Positions 1-8,762 of a stretch of DNA of 64,000 nucleotides are shown in pieces. The translations under genes were made by a program, and so were the position numbers. The notes beneath the pieces were generated by a model that saw nothing but the letters and a program-made list of their open reading frames with translations, was not told the origin of the DNA and did not search any database. The DNA is from Paenibacillus aquistagni (GTDB lineage: Bacteria; Bacillota; Bacilli; Paenibacillales; Paenibacillaceae): the NCBI RefSeq assembly GCF_900177815.1, contig NZ_FXAZ01000001.1, positions 496,001 to 560,000 on the forward strand, in the 5' to 3' direction. How positions within the stretch are numbered: the stretch's first letter is position 1; each line of letters starts with the position of its first letter.

Positions 1-1851
1 TCTTTATCACAGCCCTTATTCCTACTGCCGGCGATTGCGGTTGTGCTGGCAGCAGGACACCTGCTTCAAAGCTTTGGCTTCACAGAAGCCGCAAACTGGC
101 TGTCTTGGGCAGGAAAAGGCTTGCTTACCATGCTGCCTTACTTTTTCGCAATGGGCGTCGCATTAGGGATGTCCAACAACTCAGGCACGGCAGGCATGGC
201 AGCTCTCGCTGGAATGCTCATTTTTTATCAGATCTCGCTACACGCGGGATCCTCCGAGATGGAGCCGACGGTGCTTGTCGGCATTCTGTTTGGCCTATTG
301 GCAGGTTATGTGCATGAACGCTGGAGCAATCTCAAGCTGCCCGAGTATCTTCAGTTTTTTGCTGGAGCACGCTTTGTCATGCTGGTCATGCTCATATTCT
401 CGTTGGGGCTTGCGCTCGTTTTAATGCTGATTAACCCTTTTCTGCTGCAGGGAATCGCTTTTTTGGGCAATGAGGTGCTAGAAATGGGCTCATTTGGCGT
501 GTTCCTATACGGCGTTCTTCATCGTGTTCTGGTTGCATTTGGAATGCATCATATATTGAATAACCTCGTATGGTTTCAAATGGGTGAGTATACAGACGGA
601 AGCGGCTTTACGGTAACGGGGGATCTGCCGCGATTCTTTGCGGGGGACCCTACAGCAGGTACATATATGGCAGGCTTATATCCAATCATGATGTTTGCAC
701 TGCCAGCGGTTGCGATGGCTATCATTCACGAGTCTCGTGAAGACCTTCGTCCAAAAGTGTTCAAAACTTATATGAGTGCTGCGCTCGGCTCTCTATTAAC
801 AGGAATTACAGAGCCTATTGAGTTTGCATTCTTGTTTGCTGCGCCTTACCTGTTTATCGCTCACGCTCTATTGACTGGAGGGGCAATGTGGATTACAGCT
901 GAACTCGGCATTCGCCACGGCTTCTCCTTTTCCGCTGGAGCAATCGACTATGTTGTGAACTTTCACTTGTCCGAGCGGGCATGGCTTATTATTCCGATCG
1001 GCATCGTATTTGGCCTTATCTATTATCTGCTGTTCCGATTTGCGATTCGAAGGTTCCAGATTCCAACTCCTGGCCGCATTGAGGGATCGCTGCTTGATGA
1101 TATGGCGGGGGATCTGATGCACCGCACACCGCTTATTATTCAAGCGCTTGGGGGCAAAGATAATCTTATTGATATTCAAGCCTGCATTACAAGATTGCGT
1201 ATTCGAGTCAAGAATGATCGCTGGATAGATCGTCATGCTCTGCGTACGCTGGGAGCAGCCGGGGTGATACGGCTTGGAGGAGGTCATGTTCAAGTTGTAT
1301 TCGGAACATACTCGGAATTGATTCGAGATGAGCTTCTGAAGCGTCTGCGCAAGGATGCGAAGCAGGTCTGGCTGCTTGCGCCGCTTCAAGGCAAGATGAT
1401 GCCGATCGAAGATGTGCCGGATACCATCTTCGCAAAGAAAATCGTAGGCAATGGCGTGGCGTTCATGCCTGACAGAGGAGAGCTTGTCTCGCCTGTGGCA
1501 GGTGTTGTGCGCAATGTGTACCCGACGATGCACGCGATCGGGATCGAGAGCGAGGAAGGGCTTGAGATTCTCCTGCATATCGGCATCGAGACGTCCACGC
1601 TGAATGGAGCCGGCTTCCAAGCTTGTGTGGAAGAAGGCGATACGGTTAAGCCGGGGCAATTACTAATTAAGTTTGATATTCCATACATCAAGAAGCAGGG
1701 TCGTTCACTTGTTACCCCAATGGTTATTACCAACGGAGAACGGGTGGCCTCCTGGAGCTTCGCACCTTATACACATGTGAAAAAGGCACAGACCTCGGTG
1801 ATGTCTGTGCTCCTCAAAGAAGACAGCACTAACGGGGGTGAGAAGCGTTGA
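1..1851 (+). CDS. nagE: PTS EIICBA permease, GlcNAc/glucose family (5' truncated)
   Basis: The reading frame is open from base 1, so the N-terminus lies outside the window. The product imports and phosphorylates a sugar at the membrane. Domain order is EIIC, then EIIB with the phospho-cysteine in ACITRLRI (near base 1180), then a full EIIA domain with the two histidines in TMHAIGI and LLHIGIET; the second is the usual phosphorylation site. The EIIC stretch FFAGDPTAGTYMAGLYPIMM and HGFSFSAGAIDY look more like NagE/NagP (N-acetylglucosamine) than PtsG, so GlcNAc is the favoured substrate, by inference. The stop overlaps the ptsI start, so the transporter and Enzyme I are translationally coupled. 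Glucose or a related sugar remains possible. Confidence 0.8.
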   Translation, partial: SLSQPLFLLPAIAVVLAAGHLLQSFGFTEAANWLSWAGKGLLTMLPYFFAMGVALGMSNNSGTAGMAALAGMLIFYQISLHAGSSEMEPTVLVGILFGLLAGYVHERWSNLKLPEYLQFFAGARFVMLVMLIFSLGLALVLMLINPFLLQGIAFLGNEVLEMGSFGVFLYGVLHRVLVAFGMHHILNNLVWFQMGEYTDGSGFTVTGDLPRFFAGDPTAGTYMAGLYPIMMFALPAVAMAIIHESREDLRPKVFKTYMSAALGSLLTGITEPIEFAFLFAAPYLFIAHALLTGGAMWITAELGIRHGFSFSAGAIDYVVNFHLSERAWLIIPIGIVFGLIYYLLFRFAIRRFQIPTPGRIEGSLLDDMAGDLMHRTPLIIQALGGKDNLIDIQACITRLRIRVKNDRWIDRHALRTLGAAGVIRLGGGHVQVVFGTYSELIRDELLKRLRKDAKQVWLLAPLQGKMMPIEDVPDTIFAKKIVGNGVAFMPDRGELVSPVAGVVRNVYPTMHAIGIESEEGLEILLHIGIETSTLNGAGFQACVEEGDTVKPGQLLIKFDIPYIKKQGRSLVTPMVITNGERVASWSFAPYTHVKKAQTSVMSVLLKEDSTNGGEKR

Positions 1852-3611
1852 CGCATAAGGTAAAAGGCATTGGAGCATCGATGGGGATTGCAATTGGCAA
1901 GGCGTTTGTGCTTCCAACCTGGGAATGGGATATTCGAGAGGAGCGTATGGATCCATCGGATCTCGCAAAGGAATTTGAGCGCTTGTATGATGGAATACGT
2001 TCCTCGAAAGATGAGATTGTTTTTCTGCAAAGTGAGATTCGCGAGATGGTGGGCAGAGAAGAGTCGACGATCTTTGACGCCCATCTTGCCATACTGGATG
2101 ACCCGATCTTTATGAGTGAGATTCAAGGAATCATTCAACGTCAGTACAAAGCGGCAGAGGTTGCGGTGAAGGAAGCGATCGACCACTTTGTAACGATGTT
2201 TGATCTGCTTGATGACGAATATATGAAAGAGCGCGCGCTGGATATTAAAGACGTGGGCAATCGCCTGCTGAAGCATCTGCTAGGGGCGCCGGAAATCAGG
2301 CTGCCTGAGGATACTCAGCCTTATATTCTCGTTGCGAAGGAGCTGTCTCCATCTCAGCTTGTGCATTTGAATCCGCAAAATGTGCTCGGCATTGCAATGC
2401 TGCAAGGAGGCAGAACCTCTCATTCGGCTATAATGGCTAGAGCGCTCGGCATTCCGCTTGTAGTTGGTCTTGAAGGCAAGCTGAGCGAGCCGATTCAGAC
2501 TGGAGACCATGTCATCGTGGATGGCGAGAACGGCTACGTCTATGTTGAGCCGAATGAGGAGATCAAACATTGGTACGAGGAGAGAAGAAAGGCCTATATT
2601 CGGGAAGCGGATGAGCTTGCCAAGATTAAGGATCTGCCTGCCGCAACGCTTGATGGCCATACGATTCAGCTGGCCTCCAATATCAGCTCGACCAGGGAGC
2701 TTGATATTGCGCTCGGCGTCGGGGCAGAGAGCGTAGGCTTGTTCCGAACCGAATTTCTTTACATGGATCGCTCGTATGCGCCAAGTGAAATTGAACAGTA
2801 CACGGTATATCGTGAAGTCGCTGAGACCTTCCCTGGCCAGTCAGTCATTATTCGTACACTGGACATCGGCGGAGACAAGCCGCTTGATTTCCTGCAGCTG
2901 GCCGATGAAGATAATCCATTCCTCGGATACCGAGGAATCCGAATTTGCTTGGATCAGACGGACATCTTCAAGACACAGCTTCGCGCACTGCTTCGCGCCA
3001 GCGCCTATGGAAAAATCAAGATATTGCTGCCAATGATCAGTTCGTTAGAGGAGCTGTATGCGGCAAAGGATGTGCTTGAGCAGGCCAAGCAGGAGCTGAA
3101 GCAAGAGGAGATTGCCTATGACGAAGATATTCTTATAGGCATGATGATTGAGATTCCGGCTGCAGCAGCATTGGCTGATCTTTTTGCAGAAGAAGTGGAC
3201 TTCTTTAGCATTGGAACGAATGATTTGGTGCAGTATACGCTTGCTGTCGATCGGATGAATGAGCAGATTGCCCATATGTATGATCCGTTCCATCCTGCGG
3301 TGCTGAGATTGATTCGAAGCACGGTTCTTGCAGCGAAGAAGCATGGCATCATGGTTGGCGTATGCGGCGAGATGGCAGGAGACCCGCGTGCGGTTCCGTT
3401 ATGGGTTGCGCTGCAGGTGGATGAGCTTAGCATGTCTTCTCGCTCTATTCCACGAGTGAAGCATGCCATCCGCAAGAGCTCTTTCGAAGATTCGCACGAG
3501 AAGGTGGAGCGGGTATTCCAGTGCCGCCGTAAAGCGGAAGTTGACGAGCTGCTAGGCATTGAGCATGGACCAGAGGCTGTTGATAACAAGCCTGAGACTG
3601 CACAGAATTAA
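1848..3611 (+). CDS. ptsI: PTS Enzyme I (PEP-protein phosphotransferase)
   Basis: Cytoplasmic Enzyme I takes phosphate from phosphoenolpyruvate and passes it to HPr. The 587 residues match the usual length. The active-site histidine sits in GGRTSHSAIMARALGIP, and the C-terminal PEP-binding barrel shows MMIEIPAAAALAD and FFSIGTNDLVQYTLAVDR. The start is TTG at 1848 inside a TTGA overlap with the upstream stop, preceded by a GGGGGTG Shine-Dalgarno at about 1834. No ptsH lies next to it, which is unusual for Bacillales, where ptsH normally precedes ptsI. The only HPr-like gene in the window (20651) lacks the phospho-accepting histidine and cannot replace HPr. Confidence 0.95.
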   Translation: MTHKVKGIGASMGIAIGKAFVLPTWEWDIREERMDPSDLAKEFERLYDGIRSSKDEIVFLQSEIREMVGREESTIFDAHLAILDDPIFMSEIQGIIQRQYKAAEVAVKEAIDHFVTMFDLLDDEYMKERALDIKDVGNRLLKHLLGAPEIRLPEDTQPYILVAKELSPSQLVHLNPQNVLGIAMLQGGRTSHSAIMARALGIPLVVGLEGKLSEPIQTGDHVIVDGENGYVYVEPNEEIKHWYEERRKAYIREADELAKIKDLPAATLDGHTIQLASNISSTRELDIALGVGAESVGLFRTEFLYMDRSYAPSEIEQYTVYREVAETFPGQSVIIRTLDIGGDKPLDFLQLADEDNPFLGYRGIRICLDQTDIFKTQLRALLRASAYGKIKILLPMISSLEELYAAKDVLEQAKQELKQEEIAYDEDILIGMMIEIPAAAALADLFAEEVDFFSIGTNDLVQYTLAVDRMNEQIAHMYDPFHPAVLRLIRSTVLAAKKHGIMVGVCGEMAGDPRAVPLWVALQVDELSMSSRSIPRVKHAIRKSSFEDSHEKVERVFQCRRKAEVDELLGIEHGPEAVDNKPETAQN

Positions 3612-3686
3612 GGTGGAGGTGGGAGAGTCTCCTACTTACTCCACTTACGAGTTGAGCAATAGAGAAAAGTAAACACAGAGCAAGAC

Positions 3687-3721
3687 AAAGGAGCTGCCTA
3701 AGAAGGGCAGCTCCTTTATTG
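3687..3721 (+). terminator. Rho-independent terminator after ptsI
   Basis: A perfect 12-bp stem (AAAGGAGCTGCC with GGCAGCTCCTTT, arms 3687-3698 and 3706-3717) with a 7-nt loop, followed by a short T-rich tail. It closes the PTS operon. A second, weaker hairpin (GTGGAG/CTCCAC) lies just after the ptsI stop. Confidence 0.85.
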
Positions 3722-3848
3722 TAAAGACATATCCCCGGTTTCGACCAGGTGAAGGAAAGCTTCCTGTAAAAGGATGAGATTTCCTAGCTAGGTCATTGCA
3801 TACCATGACCTTGGCAAGAAGCAGGCCACAGGTCTGCTGACCACATCA

Positions 3849-4373
3849 TCATTTGGCAGCAAGCTCATCGCAAAATGCTTTGCCGTATGCAGGAAGGTCC
3901 GGCGGGCGGCGAGCTGAGATCAGGTTGCCGTCAACAACGACTTCTTCATCGAGCCAGATGGCGCCAGCGTTCTCCATATCATCGCGGATGCCTGGTGTGG
4001 ACGTTACTTTTTTGCCTTCTAGAATTTTGGCAGAGATGAGCACCCAGCCTGCATGGCAGATTTGGCCTATAGGCTTGCTGGCGTCATTCATATCTCTTAC
4101 AAGGCGAAGCACGTCCTCATAGCGGCGCAGCTTGTCAGGAGCCCATCCGCCAGGCACTAGAATCGCATCGTAATCAGAAGCTTGAACGGATTTGAAAGCA
4201 TAATTCGACGTTGCAGGAACGCCGTATTTGCCGATATAGGTTTTTCCCGCCTCATCGCCTACGAGATGAACGAGCGCTCCTTCCTCGCGTGCTCGGTATA
4301 CGGGATACCAAAGTTCTAAATCTTCAAACTCATGATCGACAAGCGCAATGATTTTTTTACTTGCAAGTCTCAT
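3849..4373 (-). CDS. DJ-1/PfpI family protein (general stress protein 18-like)
   Basis: A single-domain DJ-1/PfpI protein of 174 residues. The nucleophile elbow reads GQICHAGWVLIS, giving the conserved Cys-His pair; LVPGGWAPD and STPGIRDDMENAGA are also typical. Family members act as glyoxalase/deglycase-like or stress proteins; the exact reaction is not settled. The start at 4373 is chosen over an upstream ATG at 4400 because AAGGAGG sits 10 nt before it; the ATG at 4400 lies upstream of that site. It is divergent from the zinc-finger gene. Bacillus YfkM, a close family member, is a sigma-B general stress protein. Confidence 0.88.
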   Translation of the reverse strand: MRLASKKIIALVDHEFEDLELWYPVYRAREEGALVHLVGDEAGKTYIGKYGVPATSNYAFKSVQASDYDAILVPGGWAPDKLRRYEDVLRLVRDMNDASKPIGQICHAGWVLISAKILEGKKVTSTPGIRDDMENAGAIWLDEEVVVDGNLISARRPPDLPAYGKAFCDELAAK

Positions 4374-4708
4374 TTTTAATAGTCCTCCTTGGAAATTCAT
4401 CCTATTTTAAATGTTCAAAAAGGATCTAGAAATTGTACATTTTCCTCATTATTTAACCATACTTGCCCAACAAATAACACATAAACAAACGAAATAATGT
4501 GATAAAATGTGATACTAATCATATCGATTTACAAAGGCGTAATATGTAGTTTTTCTAAATGTGTAAATAAATACATGCAAACTTTTTGCAGGAATACGAT
4601 CAAAAAAGTCGAAATAGTTCATATCTTTTAAGATTAAAAGAAATTTATGTTGAGTTCAGCATGAGATGGGTGAGTTGAAGAAGTATATGTTTTAATGGGG
4701 GGATCATC
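4374..4708. promoter_or_regulatory. AT-rich divergent intergenic region with direct repeats
   Basis: About 335 bases without a gene between the PfpI-type gene and the zinc-finger gene, strikingly AT-rich compared with its surroundings. It holds a direct repeat ATGTGATA (4497-4504 and 4507-4514, 10-nt period). On the minus strand, GTTTAT (4486-4481) is followed 12 nt later by GGGCAA (4468-4463), which resembles a sigma-B promoter. The assignment is tentative and no other structure is evident. Confidence 0.35.
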
Positions 4709-5146
4709 ATGAATAAGCGTTGCAGTTGTGGGCATGACATGGATATTACTTTACGTACTGTTGTACATGCAAGAACGATCGAGATTCATCATGTACCAGT
4801 GTATACTTGTGCGGAGTGCGATTACTCCGAGCTTCTGCCTGAATTGAAGCAGGAAGTTATACAGCTGATGAAGAAGATGATGCAAGAAGAGCGTACGGGC
4901 AAAATGAGCGCTTATTTTGATGATGTGAATGAAGTGGCCAGCGTACTGAAAGAATGCGTAGATGCCGGGGGCTGGCATCTTGATGAATTGTTCCAACAGA
5001 TCGGCGAAGAACGGGTGAATCACCTTCTCGATTTGTATTTGATGGCCAAGACTTGGAATGACAAGGAATGGATGTGCGATATTCAACGAAGACTAAAGCA
5101 AATCTCTGGTTTTAGAACGGAGACGTATCGGGTTAAAATAAGTTGA
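4709..5146 (+). CDS. Small YgiT-type zinc-finger protein
   Basis: A 145-residue cytoplasmic protein. The N-terminus carries CSCGHDM and YTCAECDYSE, two cysteine pairs like the YgiT/MqsA-type zinc ribbon. The rest is predicted helical and charged, with no helix-turn-helix of the kind that makes MqsA an antitoxin, and there is no adjacent toxin gene. A GGGGGG Shine-Dalgarno precedes the ATG. It stands 27 bases upstream of ytxJ and is probably co-transcribed with it. The function is unknown; a nucleic-acid or metal-binding role is an inference. Confidence 0.75.
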   Translation: MNKRCSCGHDMDITLRTVVHARTIEIHHVPVYTCAECDYSELLPELKQEVIQLMKKMMQEERTGKMSAYFDDVNEVASVLKECVDAGGWHLDELFQQIGEERVNHLLDLYLMAKTWNDKEWMCDIQRRLKQISGFRTETYRVKIS

Positions 5147-5173
5147 ATAGAAGCATCTGAAGGGAGGATGGGA

Positions 5174-5515
5174 ATGAATAGCATTCATTCTATAGAGGAT
5201 CTAGAAGCATTTATTGCAGGTTCGCATGAACATCCGGCGGTGTTGTTTAAGCACAGCACAAGATGTCCAATCAGTGCCCAAGCTGCGGAAGAGATGAAGC
5301 AGGTTACAGCGCAATTTGAAGGGAAGAACATTGCATTTGGTCTTGTCTTAGTCGTTGAGGATCGCGAGGTATCGCTCGCTGCGCAAGATAAGCTTGGTGT
5401 CAAGCATGAGTCGCCGCAGGTGATGCTGCTGAAGGATGGGAGCGTAATCTGGCATGTTTCGCATCATCAGATTCGCTGTGATCGATTGGAGTCGATTCTC
5501 TCTCCAGTGAGCTAA
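5174..5515 (+). CDS. ytxJ: Bacillithiol system redox-active protein YtxJ (monothiol bacilliredoxin BrxC-like)
   Basis: A thioredoxin-fold protein of 113 residues with a single active-site cysteine in KHSTRCPISAQA, the YtxJ/BrxC signature. In bacillithiol-producing Firmicutes this family removes or transfers bacillithiol from protein thiols during oxidative stress. Of two nearby ATGs (5168, 5174) the second is chosen because AGGGAGG ends one base before the first and 7 bases before the second. In B. subtilis ytxJ lies upstream of aroA and ccpA; here it is directly followed by ccpA with no aroA. Confidence 0.88.
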   Translation: MNSIHSIEDLEAFIAGSHEHPAVLFKHSTRCPISAQAAEEMKQVTAQFEGKNIAFGLVLVVEDREVSLAAQDKLGVKHESPQVMLLKDGSVIWHVSHHQIRCDRLESILSPVS

Positions 5516-5550
5516 TTTTCGACAATTTTCATGTAAACTTAAGCGTGACA

Positions 5551-5579
5551 TTGCGAATTTTCTGAAAATATCGTATGAT
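5551..5579 (+). promoter_or_regulatory. Sigma-A promoter of ccpA
   Basis: TTGCGA (5551-5556), 17-nt spacer, TATGAT (5574-5579). It lies about 60 bases upstream of the ccpA start, so ccpA can be transcribed independently of ytxJ. Confidence 0.55.
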
Positions 5580-5638
5580 TGACTCTAATATGTGTCGCAT
5601 GTACGTATTAAATAAATTGGTTATTGGAGAGAAGGATC

Positions 5639-6652
5639 GTGACAGTAACTATTTATGATGTAGCAAGAGAAGCAGGCGTCTCGATGGCGACTGTTTCTCG
5701 AGTCGTGAATAATAACCCTAATGTAAAGCCACAGACCCGCAAGAAAGTGTATGAAGCGATTGAACGTCTTGGCTACCGTCCGAACGCCGTAGCTCGTGGT
5801 CTTGCAAGCAAGAAGACAACGACTGTAGGCGTTGTCATTCCTGACATTTCGAATTCCATCTTCGCCGAGATTGCACGGGGTATTGAGGATATTGCGAACA
5901 TGTATCATTACAATATCATTTTGTGTAATGCCGACAAGAAGAAGGAAAAAGAGATTCGCGTTATCAACACCTTGCTGGAGAAGCAGGTAGACGGCTTGCT
6001 CTTTATGGGCGGTGTCGTTACTGAGGATCACCTTCAGGCGTTCCGTACGGCATCTGTGCCGATCGTGCTTTGTGCGACAACGGACGAGCAGGGATTGGTT
6101 CCATCGGTGGATATCGACCATGAAACGGCTGCTTATGACGCGGTTAATACGCTTATCCGCCACGGACATCGCGATATTGCGATGATTAGCGGAACGCTGC
6201 AGGATCCAGCGAATGGGTTCGCAAGATTCCAAGGCTATAAGAAAGCTTTGGAGAACGCGGGTATCGAGTACAAGGAAGACTTAGTACGTATTGGCAATTA
6301 CCGCTATGAATCCGGCATTGAAGCAATGAAGTATTTCCTAGGCCTGAAGAAGAAGCCAACAGCGATCTTCTCAGCGACTGATGAGATGGCGATTGGTGCA
6401 ATCCACTGCATCCAAGACGCAGGACTGTCCGTTCCGGAAGATTTCTCCATTATCAGTGTGGATAATATCCGTATGGCTTCTATGGTGCGCCCTCAATTGA
6501 CTACGGTTGCACAGCCAATGTATGACATTGGTGCGGTCTCCATGCGCTTGCTAACGAAGCTGATGAAGAAGGAACATGTGGATCATGCGCATGTCATTCT
6601 TCCACATGAAACGATTCTTCGCTTGTCTGTAAGCTCAGTAAACGAAGAATAG
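5639..6652 (+). CDS. ccpA: Catabolite control protein A
   Basis: The master LacI/GalR-family regulator of carbon catabolite control, which binds cre operators with HPr-Ser-P or Crh-Ser-P as corepressor. The 337-residue product is close to B. subtilis CcpA throughout. The N-terminal helix-turn-helix and hinge include [19 protein letters not shown] and [15 protein letters not shown]; the sugar-binding-like core follows, with [13 protein letters not shown] at 5639 is preferred over TTG at 5624 because GGAG lies 9 bases upstream of it and it matches the length of known CcpA. A cre site upstream of acsA in this window is a plausible direct target, and the HPr-like protein at 20651 a possible cofactor. 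Confidence 0.97.
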   Translation: MTVTIYDVAREAGVSMATVSRVVNNNPNVKPQTRKKVYEAIERLGYRPNAVARGLASKKTTTVGVVIPDISNSIFAEIARGIEDIANMYHYNIILCNADKKKEKEIRVINTLLEKQVDGLLFMGGVVTEDHLQAFRTASVPIVLCATTDEQGLVPSVDIDHETAAYDAVNTLIRHGHRDIAMISGTLQDPANGFARFQGYKKALENAGIEYKEDLVRIGNYRYESGIEAMKYFLGLKKKPTAIFSATDEMAIGAIHCIQDAGLSVPEDFSIISVDNIRMASMVRPQLTTVAQPMYDIGAVSMRLLTKLMKKEHVDHAHVILPHETILRLSVSSVNEE

Positions 6653-6684
6653 GTTTAAGGTGCTCACAAGAGCAGGATGTTTAC

Positions 6685-6710
6685 AAAAGCCCCGTTTGTC
6701 GGGGCTTTTT
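6685..6710 (+). terminator. Strong terminator between ccpA and mtnN
   Basis: AAAAGCCCCG and CGGGGCTTTT form a 10-bp stem with a 5-nt loop and a run of five Ts. Only 35 bases separate it from the mtnN start codon. Confidence 0.9.
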
Positions 6711-6745
6711 ATCTGCTTAAAGATCATGATGGGGGGTTGATCATA

Positions 6746-7438
6746 ATGACAATTGGCATTATTGGTGCGATGAATGAAGAGATTGCACTGCTGCTGGAAG
6801 CGTTGACAGACAAACATGAGGTTCAAGCTGCGGGTACGACGTACTATACGGGCATATTGTACGGCCAGAACGTCGTTATCTGCAAGTCAGGTGTAGGCAA
6901 AGTGAATGCAGCGGTAACCACACAGGTTATGATTGACCGCTTTGATGTTGGGAAAGTATTGTTCACGGGTGTGGCGGGTGCGGTTGACCCTGAGCTTAAC
7001 ATCGGGGATATCGTCATCTCAAGCGCCTGCCTGCAGCATGATATGGATGTAACACCGCTTGGATTCAAGCGGGGCGAGATTCCATACCAAGAGGAGTCAA
7101 TCTTTGCGGCAGACCCAGCATTGGTTCAACTCGCACAGACAGTATGCGAATCGCGTTTTCCAGGACGTTATCGTACAGGCATTGTGCTATCAGGTGATCA
7201 ATTTATTGCGAGCCGTGATAAGGTTCGAGAACTTCATGAAACCTTCCAAGGCGCATGTACGGAAATGGAAGGCTCAGCTGTTGCGCAGACATGTGCGCGC
7301 AATAGCCTCCCATTTGTTGTTATTCGCTCCATGTCTGACCGTGCAGATGGCTCGGCAGATATGAATTTTGCCGAATTCACGGTTATGGCCTCTAAACACT
7401 CACACCTTATTATCCAAGATATGCTGCAATCCATGTAG
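6746..7438 (+). CDS. mtnN: 5'-methylthioadenosine/S-adenosylhomocysteine nucleosidase
   Basis: It cleaves MTA and SAH to adenine plus a thioribose or ribosylhomocysteine, feeding methionine salvage and the activated methyl cycle. The 230 residues match the family. Visible motifs are IGIIGAMNEEIALL, FTGVAGAVDP, LSGDQFIAS, TEMEGSAVAQ and the catalytic aspartate in MSDRADG. The start is the ATG at 6746 after a GGGGGG Shine-Dalgarno; an upstream in-frame ATG at 6677 would include the ccpA terminator hairpin and is rejected. Since a strong terminator stands just upstream, expression must come from read-through or a promoter overlapping the hairpin. Confidence 0.95.
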   Translation: MTIGIIGAMNEEIALLLEALTDKHEVQAAGTTYYTGILYGQNVVICKSGVGKVNAAVTTQVMIDRFDVGKVLFTGVAGAVDPELNIGDIVISSACLQHDMDVTPLGFKRGEIPYQEESIFAADPALVQLAQTVCESRFPGRYRTGIVLSGDQFIASRDKVRELHETFQGACTEMEGSAVAQTCARNSLPFVVIRSMSDRADGSADMNFAEFTVMASKHSHLIIQDMLQSM

Positions 7439-7457
7439 AAGGCTGCACTATGTATGA

Positions 7458-7489
7458 AGAGGCTTCTCCCATATACAGGAGAAGCCTCT
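7458..7489 (+). terminator. Terminator hairpin after mtnN
   Basis: A perfect 11-12-bp stem, GAGGCTTCTCC (7459-7469) with GGAGAAGCCTC (7478-7488), 8-nt loop, followed by a weak T-rich tail. It faces the convergent acuC gene. Confidence 0.75.
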
Positions 7490-7564
7490 ATTTATGCTGC
7501 ATGGAACGATGGAGAAACCGGCAGGTCATCGTACTCCATCTAGCGATAATGTCTCTCATCCATC

Positions 7565-8743
7565 TTAGCGCACGTATTCCATCGCAAGATGAGACACCTT
7601 CAGATTGTGCTCCGAAATCAAGGATCGTCTTGGCATTGGGGTCCATGTGCTCACATCGTCTAGCCATGTTGTTGGGAGTTCATGAATCGCTTGCTCCTTC
7701 CAGCGCTGAATCCATGATTCAGGAAGAGGAAGAATAGGGGAGTGATCCAGTTGTGCCGCAAGTGGATGATCAATCATCTCAAGCCAAAGCAGACTCCAAG
7801 CTCTTGGAACGACTCTCCAGATGTCATAGCCGCCTCCGCCTAGTGCTACCCACTTTCCATCACAGAATGCATGGGCAGCTTCATGAATAATACGTGGCAT
7901 TTCTTTATAGATCTTCATGCTGCAATGCATATGGGACAGAGGATCCAAGGCATGGGCATCACAGCCGTGCTGGCTGACAATCAGGTCGGGTTTGAACACG
8001 GCCGCGGTCTGTTCCACTGTGCGTTTAAAGCAATCAAGCCAAGAATCATCCTCCGTGTAGGGATCTAGAGGAACATTGACACAGGCGCCGAAGCCTTCTC
8101 CTTCCCCTCGCTCATGTACGAAGCCTGTTCCAGGAAATAAGTACTTTCCTGTCTCATGAATGGAATAGGTCAAGACATGCGGGTCGGTATAGAAGGACCA
8201 CTGGACCCCGTCGCCATGATGAACATCCGTATCAATGTATAACACTCTCGCTTGATATTTCTCATGAATGTGAGAGATAGCGACGGCAGCATCATTGTAA
8301 ACGCAAAAGCCAGCGCCCCGTTCAGGAAAGGCATGATGCAGCCCGCCTCCAAGATGAAGAGCATGCGAAGCTTGTCCTGACATAACCGCCTCACATGCTG
8401 CAATCGAGCCGCCTGCAATGGAGGCGGCTGCTTGATGCATCCCTATGAAGTAGGGAGTCTCTTCATCATGCAGCCCGTATTGCTGCGCTCTTAATATCCA
8501 GTCAGGGTCTGGCAGCTCTTCGCTGAGCTGTATCACAGCCTCAATGTAATCTTCCCGATGTATGCGCTGAAGCGCTTGCAGACTGGCAGGGACGGAGCTA
8601 TGTAACTGCTCTTTGCTTAATGCTCCGATCTCCATAAGCAGATCATTCGTGAGCAGGACTCGAAACTGATCAAAGGGATGCTCCTGATAAAAACGGTATT
8701 TCAGCACCTCTTCATTAAAAATAAAGACAGGTTGGTTGCTCAT
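7565..8743 (-). CDS. acuC: Acetoin utilization protein AcuC, class I deacetylase
   Basis: A histone-deacetylase-fold Zn2+ enzyme that removes the acetyl group AcuA places on acetyl-CoA synthetase, restoring acetate activation. The active-site tract is clear: LHLGGGLHHAFPERG, then YIDTDVHHGDGVQ with the Asp and His Zn/catalytic residues, and SQHGCDAHALDPL. The 392-residue product begins at ATG 8743, which follows GGAGG with a 9-nt spacer; the open frame extends 31 codons upstream without a better signal. It lies 19 bases downstream of acuA. In B. subtilis acuB separates the two; here it is missing. Confidence 0.95.
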   Translation of the reverse strand: MSNQPVFIFNEEVLKYRFYQEHPFDQFRVLLTNDLLMEIGALSKEQLHSSVPASLQALQRIHREDYIEAVIQLSEELPDPDWILRAQQYGLHDEETPYFIGMHQAAASIAGGSIAACEAVMSGQASHALHLGGGLHHAFPERGAGFCVYNDAAVAISHIHEKYQARVLYIDTDVHHGDGVQWSFYTDPHVLTYSIHETGKYLFPGTGFVHERGEGEGFGACVNVPLDPYTEDDSWLDCFKRTVEQTAAVFKPDLIVSQHGCDAHALDPLSHMHCSMKIYKEMPRIIHEAAHAFCDGKWVALGGGGYDIWRVVPRAWSLLWLEMIDHPLAAQLDHSPILPLPESWIQRWKEQAIHELPTTWLDDVSTWTPMPRRSLISEHNLKVSHLAMEYVR

Positions 8744-8762
8744 GAGGCAAAACCTCCAATTG

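Noticed and set aside
868-1659. A 263-codon open frame on the minus strand inside the PTS permease gene
   Set aside because: It lies antisense to a confidently identified coding region, has no ribosome site and no recognisable motif; it is a shadow frame.
4709-5146. The zinc-finger gene as an MqsA-type antitoxin
   Set aside because: It has the zinc-ribbon half but no helix-turn-helix, and no toxin gene is adjacent.
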